Assembly (NCBI GenBank): GCA_004357435.1
Contig: SMVS01000018.1
Location: 1 to 10,018, forward strand
DNA length: 10,018 bases
DNA from: Nitrospina sp.
GTDB lineage: Bacteria > Nitrospinota > Nitrospinia > Nitrospinales > Nitrospinaceae
Reading direction: 5' to 3'
The stretch's first letter is position 1; every line of letters starts with the position of its first letter. Shown here one piece after another: positions 1 to 5,910 of the stretch. The notes beneath the pieces are model-generated. The model made no database searches and was not told the DNA's origin. It saw only the letters and a program-made list of their open reading frames with translations. A program made the position numbers and the translations under genes.

Positions 1-47
1 AAACCTCATCTGTCCTGCTGAGCCGGAAGCGTGAATCAACCCGCCCG

Positions 48-75
48 TCCCCTTCGGGAAAGGGGAGTTTTTTTT
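48..75 (+). terminator. Intrinsic terminator for a gene lying left of the window
   Basis: A perfect 7-bp stem, TCCCCTT (48-54) with AAGGGGA (60-66) and a 5-nt loop, is followed by G and a run of eight T (68-75). This is a rho-independent terminator read on the plus strand. It would end a transcript entering from the left edge, of which no gene can be identified here. The T-run overlaps the stop codon of the convergent minus-strand gene at 74. On the minus strand the hairpin has no T-run after it, so it does not look bidirectional. Confidence 0.7.
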
Positions 76-643
76 ATTTACTCAGCTGGCGCTTTAAAGT
101 GTTCTTGTCGATGTGGTGAAACAGGTCGACCTGCCCCTTGATTTTGAGTTGGGTGTCTTCCTCGTAGCTGAAACTTTCGTCTTCGTGAATCGTTATTTTC
201 AATTCGTAGCGGACGGTTTTAAACTCTTTATCCAAAAACTTATTGGAACAGATGCCATAGGTTTCCGACCCGACATCGGCCGCCAGCTCGAACGACTTGG
301 CATTCGCCTCCACGGTCCCCCCAGCGAGGACGGTCACCCCACGCGGGATTATAAAACAGCGCAGAACCTGTTTTGCTTTGGCATCCCACAGCCAGTATCC
401 CAACTCCTCATGGAAAGGATTCGGTGTACCCACCCGCCAGGCGGTGGTGGCGTAACGCAAGCCGTAGAGCGCTTGCTCATGGTTGTTCACCGGGCCCATA
501 GGTTCGAAGGTGATGCGTTCGCGGAACTTGTTGGTCTCCACGCCCCGGTCGTCGTCAGGCGCCGTGTCATCGCCTTTTTCACCTTCCCAAACACCGGCTA
601 GCGGCGCCAGCGGTCCCAGATTCTTGATGATTTCATCGGTCAT
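74..643 (-). CDS. Nitrobindin-like heme-binding beta-barrel protein (FABP-like, DUF1794/THAP4 family)
   Basis: This 189-residue soluble protein has no signal peptide. Family marks visible are LAGVWEGEKGDD (15-26), resembling the GxWxGxG opening of nitrobindins; FHEELGYWLWD (77-87), resembling the family's HxExGYW strand; IPRGVTVLAGG (99-109); and a C-terminal FHHIDKNTLKR (175-185) whose histidines are candidate axial heme ligands. Known members are 10-stranded barrels that bind ferric heme and react with NO or peroxynitrite. The exact reaction here is inference. The start at 643 is supported by a purine-rich GAGAGGAGAGG sequence just upstream. It lies 24 nt after the VOC gene stop and is probably cotranscribed with it. 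The acidic insert near residues 25-33 is not typical and may be a loop. Confidence 0.8.
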   Translation of the reverse strand: MTDEIIKNLGPLAPLAGVWEGEKGDDTAPDDDRGVETNKFRERITFEPMGPVNNHEQALYGLRYATTAWRVGTPNPFHEELGYWLWDAKAKQVLRCFIIPRGVTVLAGGTVEANAKSFELAADVGSETYGICSNKFLDKEFKTVRYELKITIHEDESFSYEEDTQLKIKGQVDLFHHIDKNTLKRQLSK

Positions 644-667
644 AAATTATCCTCTCCTCTCATTTTA

Positions 668-1087
668 TTAAATTGCCTCCGGCGCTTCGCCGGCGGGCGT
701 TGCCCGGGCTGGGCAACGGATTTCCAGGTGGTTGCCGTCCGGGTCTTTGAAATGAACGGATTCCCCGCGCCCCATCACCAGCGGTCCCTTAAATTGGATC
801 TGATGCTGTTTCAACTCCGCGATGATCCCGGGAAAAAGTTCGCGCGTCGTGGCGAAAGCCATGTGGGCGTAGCCCTGTTTGCTGAGCGTGGCGAGCGCGT
901 CCTGCAACTCCAGGTCGCGGGTTTCGAACAGGTGCAAGCCGGTATTTCCCGTACCCAGCATCACATGGCGGATGTCCTCGGCGTAACGTTCGGTAACCTC
1001 GAACCCCAAGACTTCCGTATAAAATGCCAGCGCCCGGTCCAGGTCGCGCACGTTCACTCCGATATGATGCATTCCCTTCAGTTTCAT
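668..1087 (-). CDS. VOC-superfamily metalloenzyme (glyoxalase/bleomycin resistance/extradiol dioxygenase fold)
   Basis: This 139-residue protein is a single VOC module of two beta-alpha-beta-beta-beta units. The opening MHHIGVNVRDLDRALAFYTE carries the first metal ligand, His8. The second half has GYAHMAFAT with His75, and the closing KDPDGNHLEI carries Glu122. His-His-Glu fits a mononuclear metal site of the VOC type. Substrate cannot be inferred; glyoxalase I, thiol transferase or lactoylglutathione-lyase-like roles are possible. It is the first gene of a likely two-gene minus-strand operon with the nitrobindin-like gene. The C-terminal tail after LEI (about 124-139, rich in Ala, Pro and Gly) is encoded by hairpin-forming repeat sequence at 679-717, so the tail and stop codon appear repeat-derived. 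The ribosome binding site for the 1087 start is weak. Confidence 0.88.
   Translation of the reverse strand: MKLKGMHHIGVNVRDLDRALAFYTEVLGFEVTERYAEDIRHVMLGTGNTGLHLFETRDLELQDALATLSKQGYAHMAFATTRELFPGIIAELKQHQIQFKGPLVMGRGESVHFKDPDGNHLEIRCPARATPAGEAPEAI
679..717 (-). repeat. Truncated copy of the two-hairpin repeat, inside the VOC gene 3' end
   Basis: Read on the minus strand, hairpin GTTGCCC-AGCCC-GGGCAAC (717-699) is followed by a 5-nt linker and the family's invariant hairpin CCGGCG-AAG-CGCCGG (693-679), then AGGCAAT. The order, spacing and second hairpin match the longer copies at 1196-1280, 2403-2488, 2523-2608 and 2747-2830. The long tail with TTGCGCTCA is absent. It encodes the last residues of the VOC protein. 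Confidence 0.6.
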
Positions 1088-1139
1088 AGGCCCATCATCC
1101 TATATAGGCCGGCCTGAATCAACTCCTTGGCAGGCCAGC

Positions 1140-1164
1140 GTGCCGTCCCTTGCAAGGAAGGCAC
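1140..1164. other. Imperfect inverted repeat in the gap between the VOC and YVTN genes
   Basis: GTGCC (1140-1144) pairs with GGCAC (1160-1164), and a partly paired interior is centred on CTTGCA. The 1088-1366 gap also holds abutting palindromes CCTATATAGG (1099-1108) and GGCCGGCC (1107-1114), repeat copy 1, and the promoter of the YVTN gene. No gene is evident in the gap. Whether this hairpin acts as an operator, a terminator or nothing cannot be told; it has no T-run. Confidence 0.25.
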
Positions 1165-1195
1165 CCCTGGCGGGGGGCAAATGGCTAACCTCCGA

Positions 1196-1280
1196 AATCA
1201 TGCCCAGCAATTTTTGAGCGCAAGAAGAGTCCGACCTATTTGCTCCGGCGCTTCGCCAGTTGCCTCCAGGTGCAACTTGG
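1196..1280 (-). repeat. Two-hairpin dispersed repeat, copy 1
   Basis: On the minus strand: hairpin 1 CCAAGT-TGC-ACCTGG (1280-1266, one A-C mismatch), linker AGGCAA (1265-1260), hairpin 2 CTGGCG-AAG-CGCCGG (1259-1245, one G-T wobble), then the tail AGCAAATAGGTCGGACTC and TTGCGCTCA, ending near GCATGATT. It is inverted relative to copies 2 to 4. It ends six bases before the -35 box of the YVTN gene promoter. Confidence 0.8.
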
Positions 1281-1285
1281 AAGGA

Positions 1286-1314
1286 TTGACAAATTGGACT
1301 GGAAGAAATACAGT
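1286..1314 (+). promoter_or_regulatory. Sigma-70 type promoter for the YVTN beta-propeller gene
   Basis: A consensus -35 box TTGACA (1286-1291) is separated by exactly 17 nt from TACAGT (1309-1314), a 4-of-6 match to the -10 box. Transcription would start near 1321, giving a leader of roughly 46 nt before the ATG at 1367. A clear Shine-Dalgarno GGAGG (1356-1360) lies 6 nt before that ATG. No operator is obvious other than the adjacent repeat copy 1. Confidence 0.6.
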
Positions 1315-1366
1315 TGAATCTCCCAATATCTTAAACAGGCAAGGCAATTTCCTATGGAGGTATAAA

Positions 1367-2398
1367 ATGATCGGAGAAATTATCCCGGTAAAGAATTCCT
1401 GCAAGCAACAGTCGGATCACTCTGAACCCAATAAGCCACCGCGATTCATGGCCATCGTGGTTCCAATCCTCACCGGCCTATTTCTTATTACGGGGCCGGG
1501 TGTGGGCCAAAGCATGGCGGGAGAAGTTTGGGTCGCCAATATGAAAGGTGGCAATACCCAGGTGATCGATACCGGGTCCAACCAAGTGGTAAAAACCATC
1601 GCGACGGGTAAGGGGGCTCATAATGTGACCTTCAGTCCGGATGGCAAGCTGGCCTTCATCGCTAATCTGGGCACCAGCACCATCACCATCATCGACGCGG
1701 AGACCAAGGAAAAACTGGCCGACGTTTCCGCCGGTACCAAGTCGCATGATGTGGCGGTTTCGCCCGATGGTAAACTCGCTGTTTCCTGCAATGTCGCGTC
1801 AGGGGATATCACCTTCATCGACATCGCTTCCCAAAAAGCTTTGCACACCATGGCGACAGGCAAGAAAGCCATCACCGCCGTGTTCTCCCCGGATGGACAG
1901 CAAGTGTACGTGGTCAATGCGGGCGCGGCCAATATTTCGGTAGTGGATGTGAATACGTATCAGATCATTAAAACGTTGCCGGGGGCCAAAGGGGCCATGG
2001 TGATTAAACCGACCAACAATTGGAGCCAGTTTTGGCTCAACGCTCCGGCGGACAACAAAATGTTGTTGGTGAATACCGAGACGGGTGCGGTGGAAGCTTC
2101 TATTGATGTGCCCGGAGAACCGCATGGCGTGGCGCTCAGTGCCGATGGCAAAACCCTGTTTGTCGGGCAACGGGGATTAGGCCAGGTGGCGAAGATCGAC
2201 ATCGCCAGCGGAAAAATTATCAAAACCGTATCGCTGGGGAAACGTCCCGATATGATTGCTATCAGTTCCGACGGGAAGTCCATTTATGTGGCGATTCGGG
2301 ATGAAAACAAGCTGGTCACCGTGGCCACGGACGATTTGAGCGTCACCGGTCAGGTCGCCACAGGTGGGGAAACCCATGGCGTGGCCTACCGGGATTGA
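1367..2398 (+). CDS. Exported YVTN-type beta-propeller repeat protein
   Basis: This 343-residue protein starts at the ATG preceded by GGAGG with 6-nt spacing. The open frame continues upstream to 1127, but that part runs through repeat copy 1 and the promoter. An N-terminal hydrophobic stretch (about 28-45) and SMAGE (about 49-53) look like a signal peptide with a long n-region; an internal ATG at 1448 would give a shorter one. The rest is about seven repeated blades with motifs such as FSPDGKLAFIAN, VSPDGKLAVS, FSPDGQQVYVVN, LSADGKTLFVG and SSDGKSIYVA. These are typical of YVTN/cytochrome-d1-like propellers. No heme motif CxxCH is present, so it is not a cytochrome. Such propellers commonly act in the periplasm as binding or scaffold proteins; the ligand is unknown. 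The gene is monocistronic and flanked by inverted repeat copies 1 and 2. Confidence 0.9.
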   Translation: MIGEIIPVKNSCKQQSDHSEPNKPPRFMAIVVPILTGLFLITGPGVGQSMAGEVWVANMKGGNTQVIDTGSNQVVKTIATGKGAHNVTFSPDGKLAFIANLGTSTITIIDAETKEKLADVSAGTKSHDVAVSPDGKLAVSCNVASGDITFIDIASQKALHTMATGKKAITAVFSPDGQQVYVVNAGAANISVVDVNTYQIIKTLPGAKGAMVIKPTNNWSQFWLNAPADNKMLLVNTETGAVEASIDVPGEPHGVALSADGKTLFVGQRGLGQVAKIDIASGKIIKTVSLGKRPDMIAISSDGKSIYVAIRDENKLVTVATDDLSVTGQVATGGETHGVAYRD

Positions 2399-2402
2399 CC
2401 GG

Positions 2403-2488
2403 CCAGCCTGCGGCTGGGCGCAACCGGCGAAGCGCCGGAGCAAATAAGTCAGACCCTTCTTGCGCTCAACGATGACTAGGCATGACTC
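2403..2488 (+). repeat. Two-hairpin dispersed repeat, copy 2
   Basis: Hairpin 1 is CCAGCC-TGC-GGCTGG (2403-2417), the linker is GCGCAA, and hairpin 2 is CCGGCG-AAG-CGCCGG (2424-2438). The tail AGCAAATAAGTCAGACCC follows, then TTGCGCTCAA and GCATGACTC. Hairpin 1 differs from copies 3 and 4 on both arms yet stays fully paired with the same TGC loop. This is compensatory change. The copy begins only 4 nt after the YVTN stop codon. Confidence 0.85.
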
Positions 2489-2522
2489 TCAAGCTCAGCT
2501 AGTTGCTTCCCCCGCAAAGGGG

Positions 2523-2608
2523 CCAGGTTCACCTGGAGGCAACCGGCGAAGCGCCGGAGCAAATAAGTCAGACTCTTTTTGCGCTCAACAATTGTCGGGC
2601 ATGATTCA
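2523..2608 (+). repeat. Two-hairpin dispersed repeat, copy 3
   Basis: Hairpin 1 is CCAGGT-TC-ACCTGG (2523-2536), the linker AGGCAA (2537-2542), and hairpin 2 CCGGCG-AAG-CGCCGG (2543-2557). The tail AGCAAATAAGTCAGACTC, TTGCGCTCAA and GCATGATTC completes it. A CCCC/GGGG inverted repeat precedes it at about 2509-2522, in the same place where the 46-bp repeat precedes copy 4. Confidence 0.85.
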
Positions 2609-2620
2609 AGAATGACAAAC

Positions 2621-2686
2621 CACCCCTCCTGTGTCCTCCCCTTGGCAAGGGGAGGAAGGATCGGGACACCCGATCCAGGTGGGGTG
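2621..2686. repeat. 66-nt element with near-perfect three-way-junction (cruciform) symmetry
   Basis: The outer stem pairs 2621-2630 with 2677-2686 (9 of 10 pairs, one T-T mismatch). Inside it are two perfect hairpins. One is CCTCCCCTT-GGC-AAGGGGAGG (2635-2655, 9 bp). The other is GGATCGGG-ACA-CCCGATCC (2658-2676, 8 bp). Only 4 and 2 nt separate the helices, and the second hairpin abuts the outer stem directly. There is no coding potential or T-run. It may be a miniature mobile element or a structured RNA; nothing decides between these here. Confidence 0.7.
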
Positions 2687-2700
2687 ATCTGTCCAAGGTT

Positions 2701-2746
2701 CAGCCCTTTGCCTCCCTCGCTAGAGGGTGCCTCCCCTGCTAAGGGG
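2701..2746 (+). repeat. 46-bp direct repeat, left copy
   Basis: This matches 2841-2886 with a single difference (CCTCCCTCGC here, CCTCTCTCGC there). It contains two small hairpins, CCCTC-GCTA-GAGGG and CCCCT-GCTA-AGGGG. It runs straight into hairpin 1 of repeat copy 4. With the neighbouring elements it fills the 2399-2878 gap, where no gene is seen. Confidence 0.85.
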
Positions 2747-2830
2747 CCAGGTTGCACCTGGAGGCAACCGGCGAAGCGCCGGAGTAAATAGGCCAGACTC
2801 TGATTTGCGCTCATCCATTGCGGGGCATGC
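2747..2830 (+). repeat. Two-hairpin dispersed repeat, copy 4
   Basis: Hairpin 1 is CCAGGT-TGC-ACCTGG (2747-2761, perfect), the linker AGGCAA, and hairpin 2 CCGGCG-AAG-CGCCGG (2768-2782). The more diverged tail is AGTAAATAGGCCAGACTC, TTTGCGCTCA and GCATGC. Confidence 0.85.
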
Positions 2831-2840
2831 AACTGGAACT

Positions 2841-2886
2841 CAGCCCTTTGCCTCTCTCGCTAGAGGGTGCCTCCCCTGCTAAGGGG
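2841..2886 (+). repeat. 46-bp direct repeat, right copy, ending inside the ynfA-like gene
   Basis: This is the second copy of the 2701-2746 sequence. Its last 8 bp lie within the minus-strand YnfA-family gene and provide that gene's stop codon (2879-2881) and last codon or so. Unlike the left copy it is not followed by the two-hairpin repeat. Confidence 0.85.
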
Positions 2887-3229
2887 TGGCGCGCGGGCCG
2901 AATAAAATAATCGCGGTGCCTGCCAGGCAAACGGCGGCCCCAAAAAAATCCCAGCGATCCGGTTGAGCGCCTTCCACGATCCAAAGCCAGGCCAGGGAAG
3001 CCACGATGTAAACTCCGCCATAAGCCGCAAAGGCCCGTCCCGCGAATGCCGCATCGATCCGGGTCAACAATAAAGCAAAGATCACCAATGCCAGGAGGCC
3101 GGGGAGAGTCCAGAGAACGCTTTTATCCAAGCGAAGCCAGGCCCAAAAGGCAAAGCACCCGGCGATTTCAGCGACCGCCGCGGCCATGTATAAAACCAAC
3201 GCGTTTATGGAAGTTAAACTCTGGATCAT
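2879..3229 (-). CDS. YnfA/UPF0060 family small membrane protein
   Basis: This 116-residue, four-helix inner-membrane protein has the family marks EIAGCFAFWAWLRLDKS (21-37), RAFAAYGGVYIVASLAWLW (65-83) and a closing hydrophobic helix (about 95-110). Family members are about 108-110 residues long, so length fits. YnfA of E. coli is regarded as a small-multidrug-resistance-like transporter; substrate here is unknown. The start ATG overlaps the stop of the upstream dioxygenase gene as ATGA (3226-3229), which implies translational coupling. An internal Met15 is an alternative start but would lose part of the first helix. The last residues and stop codon come from the 46-bp repeat, so the native C-terminus may have been replaced. 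Confidence 0.9.
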   Translation of the reverse strand: MIQSLTSINALVLYMAAAVAEIAGCFAFWAWLRLDKSVLWTLPGLLALVIFALLLTRIDAAFAGRAFAAYGGVYIVASLAWLWIVEGAQPDRWDFFGAAVCLAGTAIILFGPRATP

Positions 3230-3888
3230 GTTTTTCTCAGGGTCAGATCAAATTGACCCACGGGCAGGTGGTCCACTGTACGAAAAAGAACGGTGCACTG
3301 CGCCTGCTCCGTCGGGGAATGTTTCCTGAAGAGCCGGTCTTTGGCATTCAACGGGTCCCCGAAAAAATACATTTGGGTGGTCAACGGAAGGTGACTGCGT
3401 GAGCGGACCGTGAAGTGAATGTGGGGCGGCCGCGTCCAAAACCAGTGGACCGGATAGGAACCGGGCTTGACGGTTTTGAATCCATATTCTCCCTTGGCGT
3501 TGGTGGTGGCTTTCCCCCAGTATTGAAAATGCGGATCCAATGCCGCGGAATTGTTGTCACCGGGATGGTTGTACTTGCCGGTGGTGCAGGCTTGCCAGAT
3601 TTCCACCGAAGCTCCGGCCACCGGCTGGCAGGATTCATCCCGCACCCGCCCTTGAATGAGGATGACCTCGCCGAGCGCCTTTTGGGATGGACGGTTGACG
3701 AAAGTGAGATCGTTGTCTTTATCCAACGGTAATTTTAAAGGATAAAACGGCCCCGCCGTTTCCCGTGGTGTCGGGATGCAGGCCGCGCGAGCAGGAACGG
3801 GTTTCATCATTTCCGCGGCAACCAGGGTTGCCAACGCAAAAGCGCTTTTTACAAAGAGCCGTCGCGACAGTTTGAAAACATTTTCCAT
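3226..3888 (-). CDS. Tat-exported intradiol ring-cleavage dioxygenase (protocatechuate 3,4-dioxygenase beta-like)
   Basis: This 220-residue protein carries a twin-arginine signal, SRRLFVKS (8-15), then a hydrophobic stretch and a likely cleavage site at ARA-AC (33-37). The catalytic domain shows ETAGPFYP (43-50), EIWQACTTGKYNHPGD (96-111) and GSYPVHWFWTRPPHIHFTV (143-161). From the family, the non-heme ferric iron is held by two Tyr and two His; here these would be Tyr106, Tyr145, His156 and His158, all present. Members open catechol-type rings between the two hydroxyls. A Tat signal means export of the folded, metallated enzyme to the periplasm, unlike cytoplasmic PcaGH. No alpha-subunit gene is seen, so it may act as a homo-oligomer. 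It is the first gene of a coupled pair with ynfA-like 2879-3229. The ribosome binding site is weak. Confidence 0.92.
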   Translation of the reverse strand: MENVFKLSRRLFVKSAFALATLVAAEMMKPVPARAACIPTPRETAGPFYPLKLPLDKDNDLTFVNRPSQKALGEVILIQGRVRDESCQPVAGASVEIWQACTTGKYNHPGDNNSAALDPHFQYWGKATTNAKGEYGFKTVKPGSYPVHWFWTRPPHIHFTVRSRSHLPLTTQMYFFGDPLNAKDRLFRKHSPTEQAQCTVLFRTVDHLPVGQFDLTLRKT

Positions 3889-3944
3889 GCTATCTCTCTA
3901 CTGCAAGATGCGCCGAGCAGGATTTTTATTGGCCCGCGCCGAGC

Positions 3945-3979
3945 GATCGAACCCTCGGCCTTTAGCGTGCGATTCAAGA
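3945..3979 (-). pseudogene. Decayed 3'-half fragment of a tRNA-Ala gene
   Basis: This stretch aligns with 7872-7906, the tRNA-Ala(CGC) fragment, with about four mismatches and one gap over some 34 positions. It includes an identical TGCGATTCAA block covering the anticodon loop side. On the minus strand it reads TTGAATCGCAC, then AGGCC and GAGGGTTCGATC. The 3' anticodon strand and the T-stem are no longer properly paired, and no acceptor end or CCA follows. The rest of the 3889-4240 gap holds no convincing gene. Confidence 0.5.
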
Positions 3980-4169
3980 ACCAAGAGGTCAACTCTTTTA
4001 CATTTTAATACTATTGAGTTGTATTTGTTCATGAATCTGAAAATTCAAGCCTTCAAAATTCCTGGTGGGGGGGGCACGGTTGCCGATGGTCTCCGATACA
4101 ATTACGATATCGTTGCGGAGTTTACGGTGTTAAAGTTTAAAGCATTCAACTTGACCTGAGTTAAGTTCC

Positions 4170-4208
4170 TTGCCGGTGAGTCTGGTGGTGCCGGACTTTG
4201 CCGGTGAT
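4170..4208 (+). repeat. Direct repeat TTGCCGGTGA upstream of the symporter gene
   Basis: TTGCCGGTGA occurs at 4170-4179 and again at 4199-4208, 29 bp apart and 33-60 bp before the possible symporter starts. It could be a pair of regulator half-sites or chance. A weak promoter-like TTGACT (4209-4214) follows, with no good -10 box. Confidence 0.25.
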
Positions 4209-4267
4209 TTGACTACAATGTGCCCCCTGTTTAGGACAGGTTGCTTTGGGTTCTGTCAATTATTTTT

Positions 4268-5824
4268 ATGGTTTTGGATATTGTCATAATCTTGACTTAT
4301 TTTGTGGTCATCTTTACTTTAGGGATTGTAAAGAGGGACGACCAAAAGACCACGGCCCATGAATATTTTTTAAAATCGAACACCCTGCGCTGGCCCGCCA
4401 TTGCATTTTCGACCATTTCCACAAACATCCATGCGGGTCATTTTATTGGAATGGCGGGCTCGGCCTATTTATATGGATTGGTACAGGCAAATTTTGAAAT
4501 CAACGCTATTCTAGGTATTTTAATTGCCGCATTTGTTTTTATCCCGCTCTATCTCGCCGCTAACGTAACCACTATCAGCCAATTTTTTGAACAGAGACTC
4601 GGATTGAAGGTGGCTTTCACCTATTCAGTTTTGATGATCTTGCTCTATGGGTTTCTTTATCTTGGTACCGCGCTCTTTTGGGGGGCTTATGCCATCAATG
4701 CTATTTTTGAAGAAAGCATCCGCTTCATTCATCACGACCCCATGACCCGCATTTTTATTATTACAATAATATTGGGCGTTTTCTCGGCGACGTACACCTA
4801 CTTAGGTGGAATGGGTGCGGTAGTAAGAACAGACATGGCTCAATTTGTCTTGATGGTCATAGGGGGAGTGATCCTGGTTACTGTCGCATTGAAGGAACTG
4901 GGTGGGTGGGCCATGCTTTACGCAAAAACTCCCAACTTGATGCATTTGCATATGCCATTGGATCATCCCAAACTTCCCTGGCCGGCGCTATTAGGAATGA
5001 TGCTTTTAAATCTCAATTATTGGGGTTGCAACCAGATTATTTTACAGCGGGCGCTGGCCGCCAAAAACATCTACCACGCCCAAGTAGGATTGATTGTTGG
5101 CGGATTCTTAAAGTACTTGATGGCCTTGATCATCATCATTCCCGGGATAGCTCTAGTGGGGATCCTTTCCGATCGGCCGCTTTCTGATCCGGATCTTGCC
5201 TATCCAACTTTGATTATTGAACTTTTACCCACAGGGTTAAAAGGAATCATTCTTTGTGGTTTGTTTGCTTCGCTAATGAGCAGTGTGGACTCCATTTACC
5301 ATTCGGTTTCAACCCTGTGGTCAATAGATATATATAAGAAATATATCAACCCCGGAGCAACCGATAGTGAAATGGTTGCTATGGGTAGAAAAGGGATTTT
5401 AGGAGCTTTGTGTACGGGTTTATTCTTTGCCTATGTGGTCACCTACGTAAAATTTGAGGACCCAAATTTTGCCCTGACTCACTGGTTTAACGAGGCTTCC
5501 TACTATGTAAAAAATGGATTTGTATTTCTTATTGTTTGTGCTGTATTCCTAATCAGCTCATCTAAAAAGCTGGTATTTCATACTCTCATTGGAAGTGTTG
5601 GCCTCACTATATTGTTAAAGTGGTTGGCACCGGACATGAACTACCTCAATCGCTCTACTCTTATAATTATTGCGGTCATCCTATTTGTGGCCATCCCAAC
5701 TATTGTGAAGAATGGTTGGCCCCAAAACTGGGGGAAATTGCTTAACGTATCTACGAAAAAAGTTGGTTGGTTCGGAGGGCTGCTTTTGGCGTCTCTGGTA
5801 CTTTGCCATGTGGTGTTCCATTAA
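4268..5824 (+). CDS. Sodium:solute symporter, SGLT/SLC5-type (SSS family)
   Basis: This 518-residue, very hydrophobic protein has about 13-14 predicted membrane helices. Family marks are STNIHAGHFIGMAG (about 51-64), the SSS signature YLGGMGAVVRTDMAQF (about 178-193), NYWGCNQIILQRALAAKN (about 250-267) and SSVDSIYHSVSTLWSIDIYKK (about 338-358). The tandem serines of that last motif correspond to the Na2 sodium site in vSGLT. The protein imports an organic solute with Na+, as is known for the family. The SGLT-like motifs favour a sugar or polyol, which is inference. I chose ATG 4268 because MVLDIVIILTYFVV matches the usual N-terminus. A TTG at 4241, nine codons upstream and preceded by AGGACAGG, is the alternative. 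The gene looks AT-richer than the left-hand genes and lies between two tRNA-Ala fragments, so it may have been acquired by transfer. Confidence 0.93.
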   Translation: MVLDIVIILTYFVVIFTLGIVKRDDQKTTAHEYFLKSNTLRWPAIAFSTISTNIHAGHFIGMAGSAYLYGLVQANFEINAILGILIAAFVFIPLYLAANVTTISQFFEQRLGLKVAFTYSVLMILLYGFLYLGTALFWGAYAINAIFEESIRFIHHDPMTRIFIITIILGVFSATYTYLGGMGAVVRTDMAQFVLMVIGGVILVTVALKELGGWAMLYAKTPNLMHLHMPLDHPKLPWPALLGMMLLNLNYWGCNQIILQRALAAKNIYHAQVGLIVGGFLKYLMALIIIIPGIALVGILSDRPLSDPDLAYPTLIIELLPTGLKGIILCGLFASLMSSVDSIYHSVSTLWSIDIYKKYINPGATDSEMVAMGRKGILGALCTGLFFAYVVTYVKFEDPNFALTHWFNEASYYVKNGFVFLIVCAVFLISSSKKLVFHTLIGSVGLTILLKWLAPDMNYLNRSTLIIIAVILFVAIPTIVKNGWPQNWGKLLNVSTKKVGWFGGLLLASLVLCHVVFH

Positions 5825-5910
5825 AAGAACTTTGAATAGTTAAAAATATTTTGGGTTGTTGAATTAACGAAGAATCTTAACCCTGTTTATCCCGGAAATC
5901 TGGTTTCACT

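Noticed and set aside
1099..1114. Abutting palindromes CCTATATAGG and GGCCGGCC as an operator for the VOC operon
   Set aside because: They are short, of simple composition and single-copy in the window, with no promoter boxes clearly placed around them.
1127..1366. Upstream 80-codon extension of the YVTN gene
   Set aside because: It passes through repeat copy 1 and the promoter. The ATG at 1367 has a well-spaced GGAGG.
1478..2443. Several minus-strand and alternate-frame open frames over the YVTN gene
   Set aside because: They are shadows of a strongly coding frame with clear blade repeats.
2476..2832. Open frames on both strands across the repeat cluster (also 2579-2791)
   Set aside because: They consist wholly of hairpin repeats and repeat the same peptide-like words (for example RRFAGCLQV). 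They are read-through of repeat DNA.
2399..2878. CRISPR array
   Set aside because: Repeat copies are 85 bp, unevenly spaced and internally palindromic, with no uniform spacers and no cas genes.
3415..3732. 105-codon plus-strand frame over the dioxygenase gene
   Set aside because: It lies antisense to a frame with complete catalytic motifs and has no family resemblance of its own.
5825..5910. Terminator after the symporter gene
   Set aside because: TCCCGG and CCGGGA at about 5889-5918 could pair, but the loop is long and no T-run follows.
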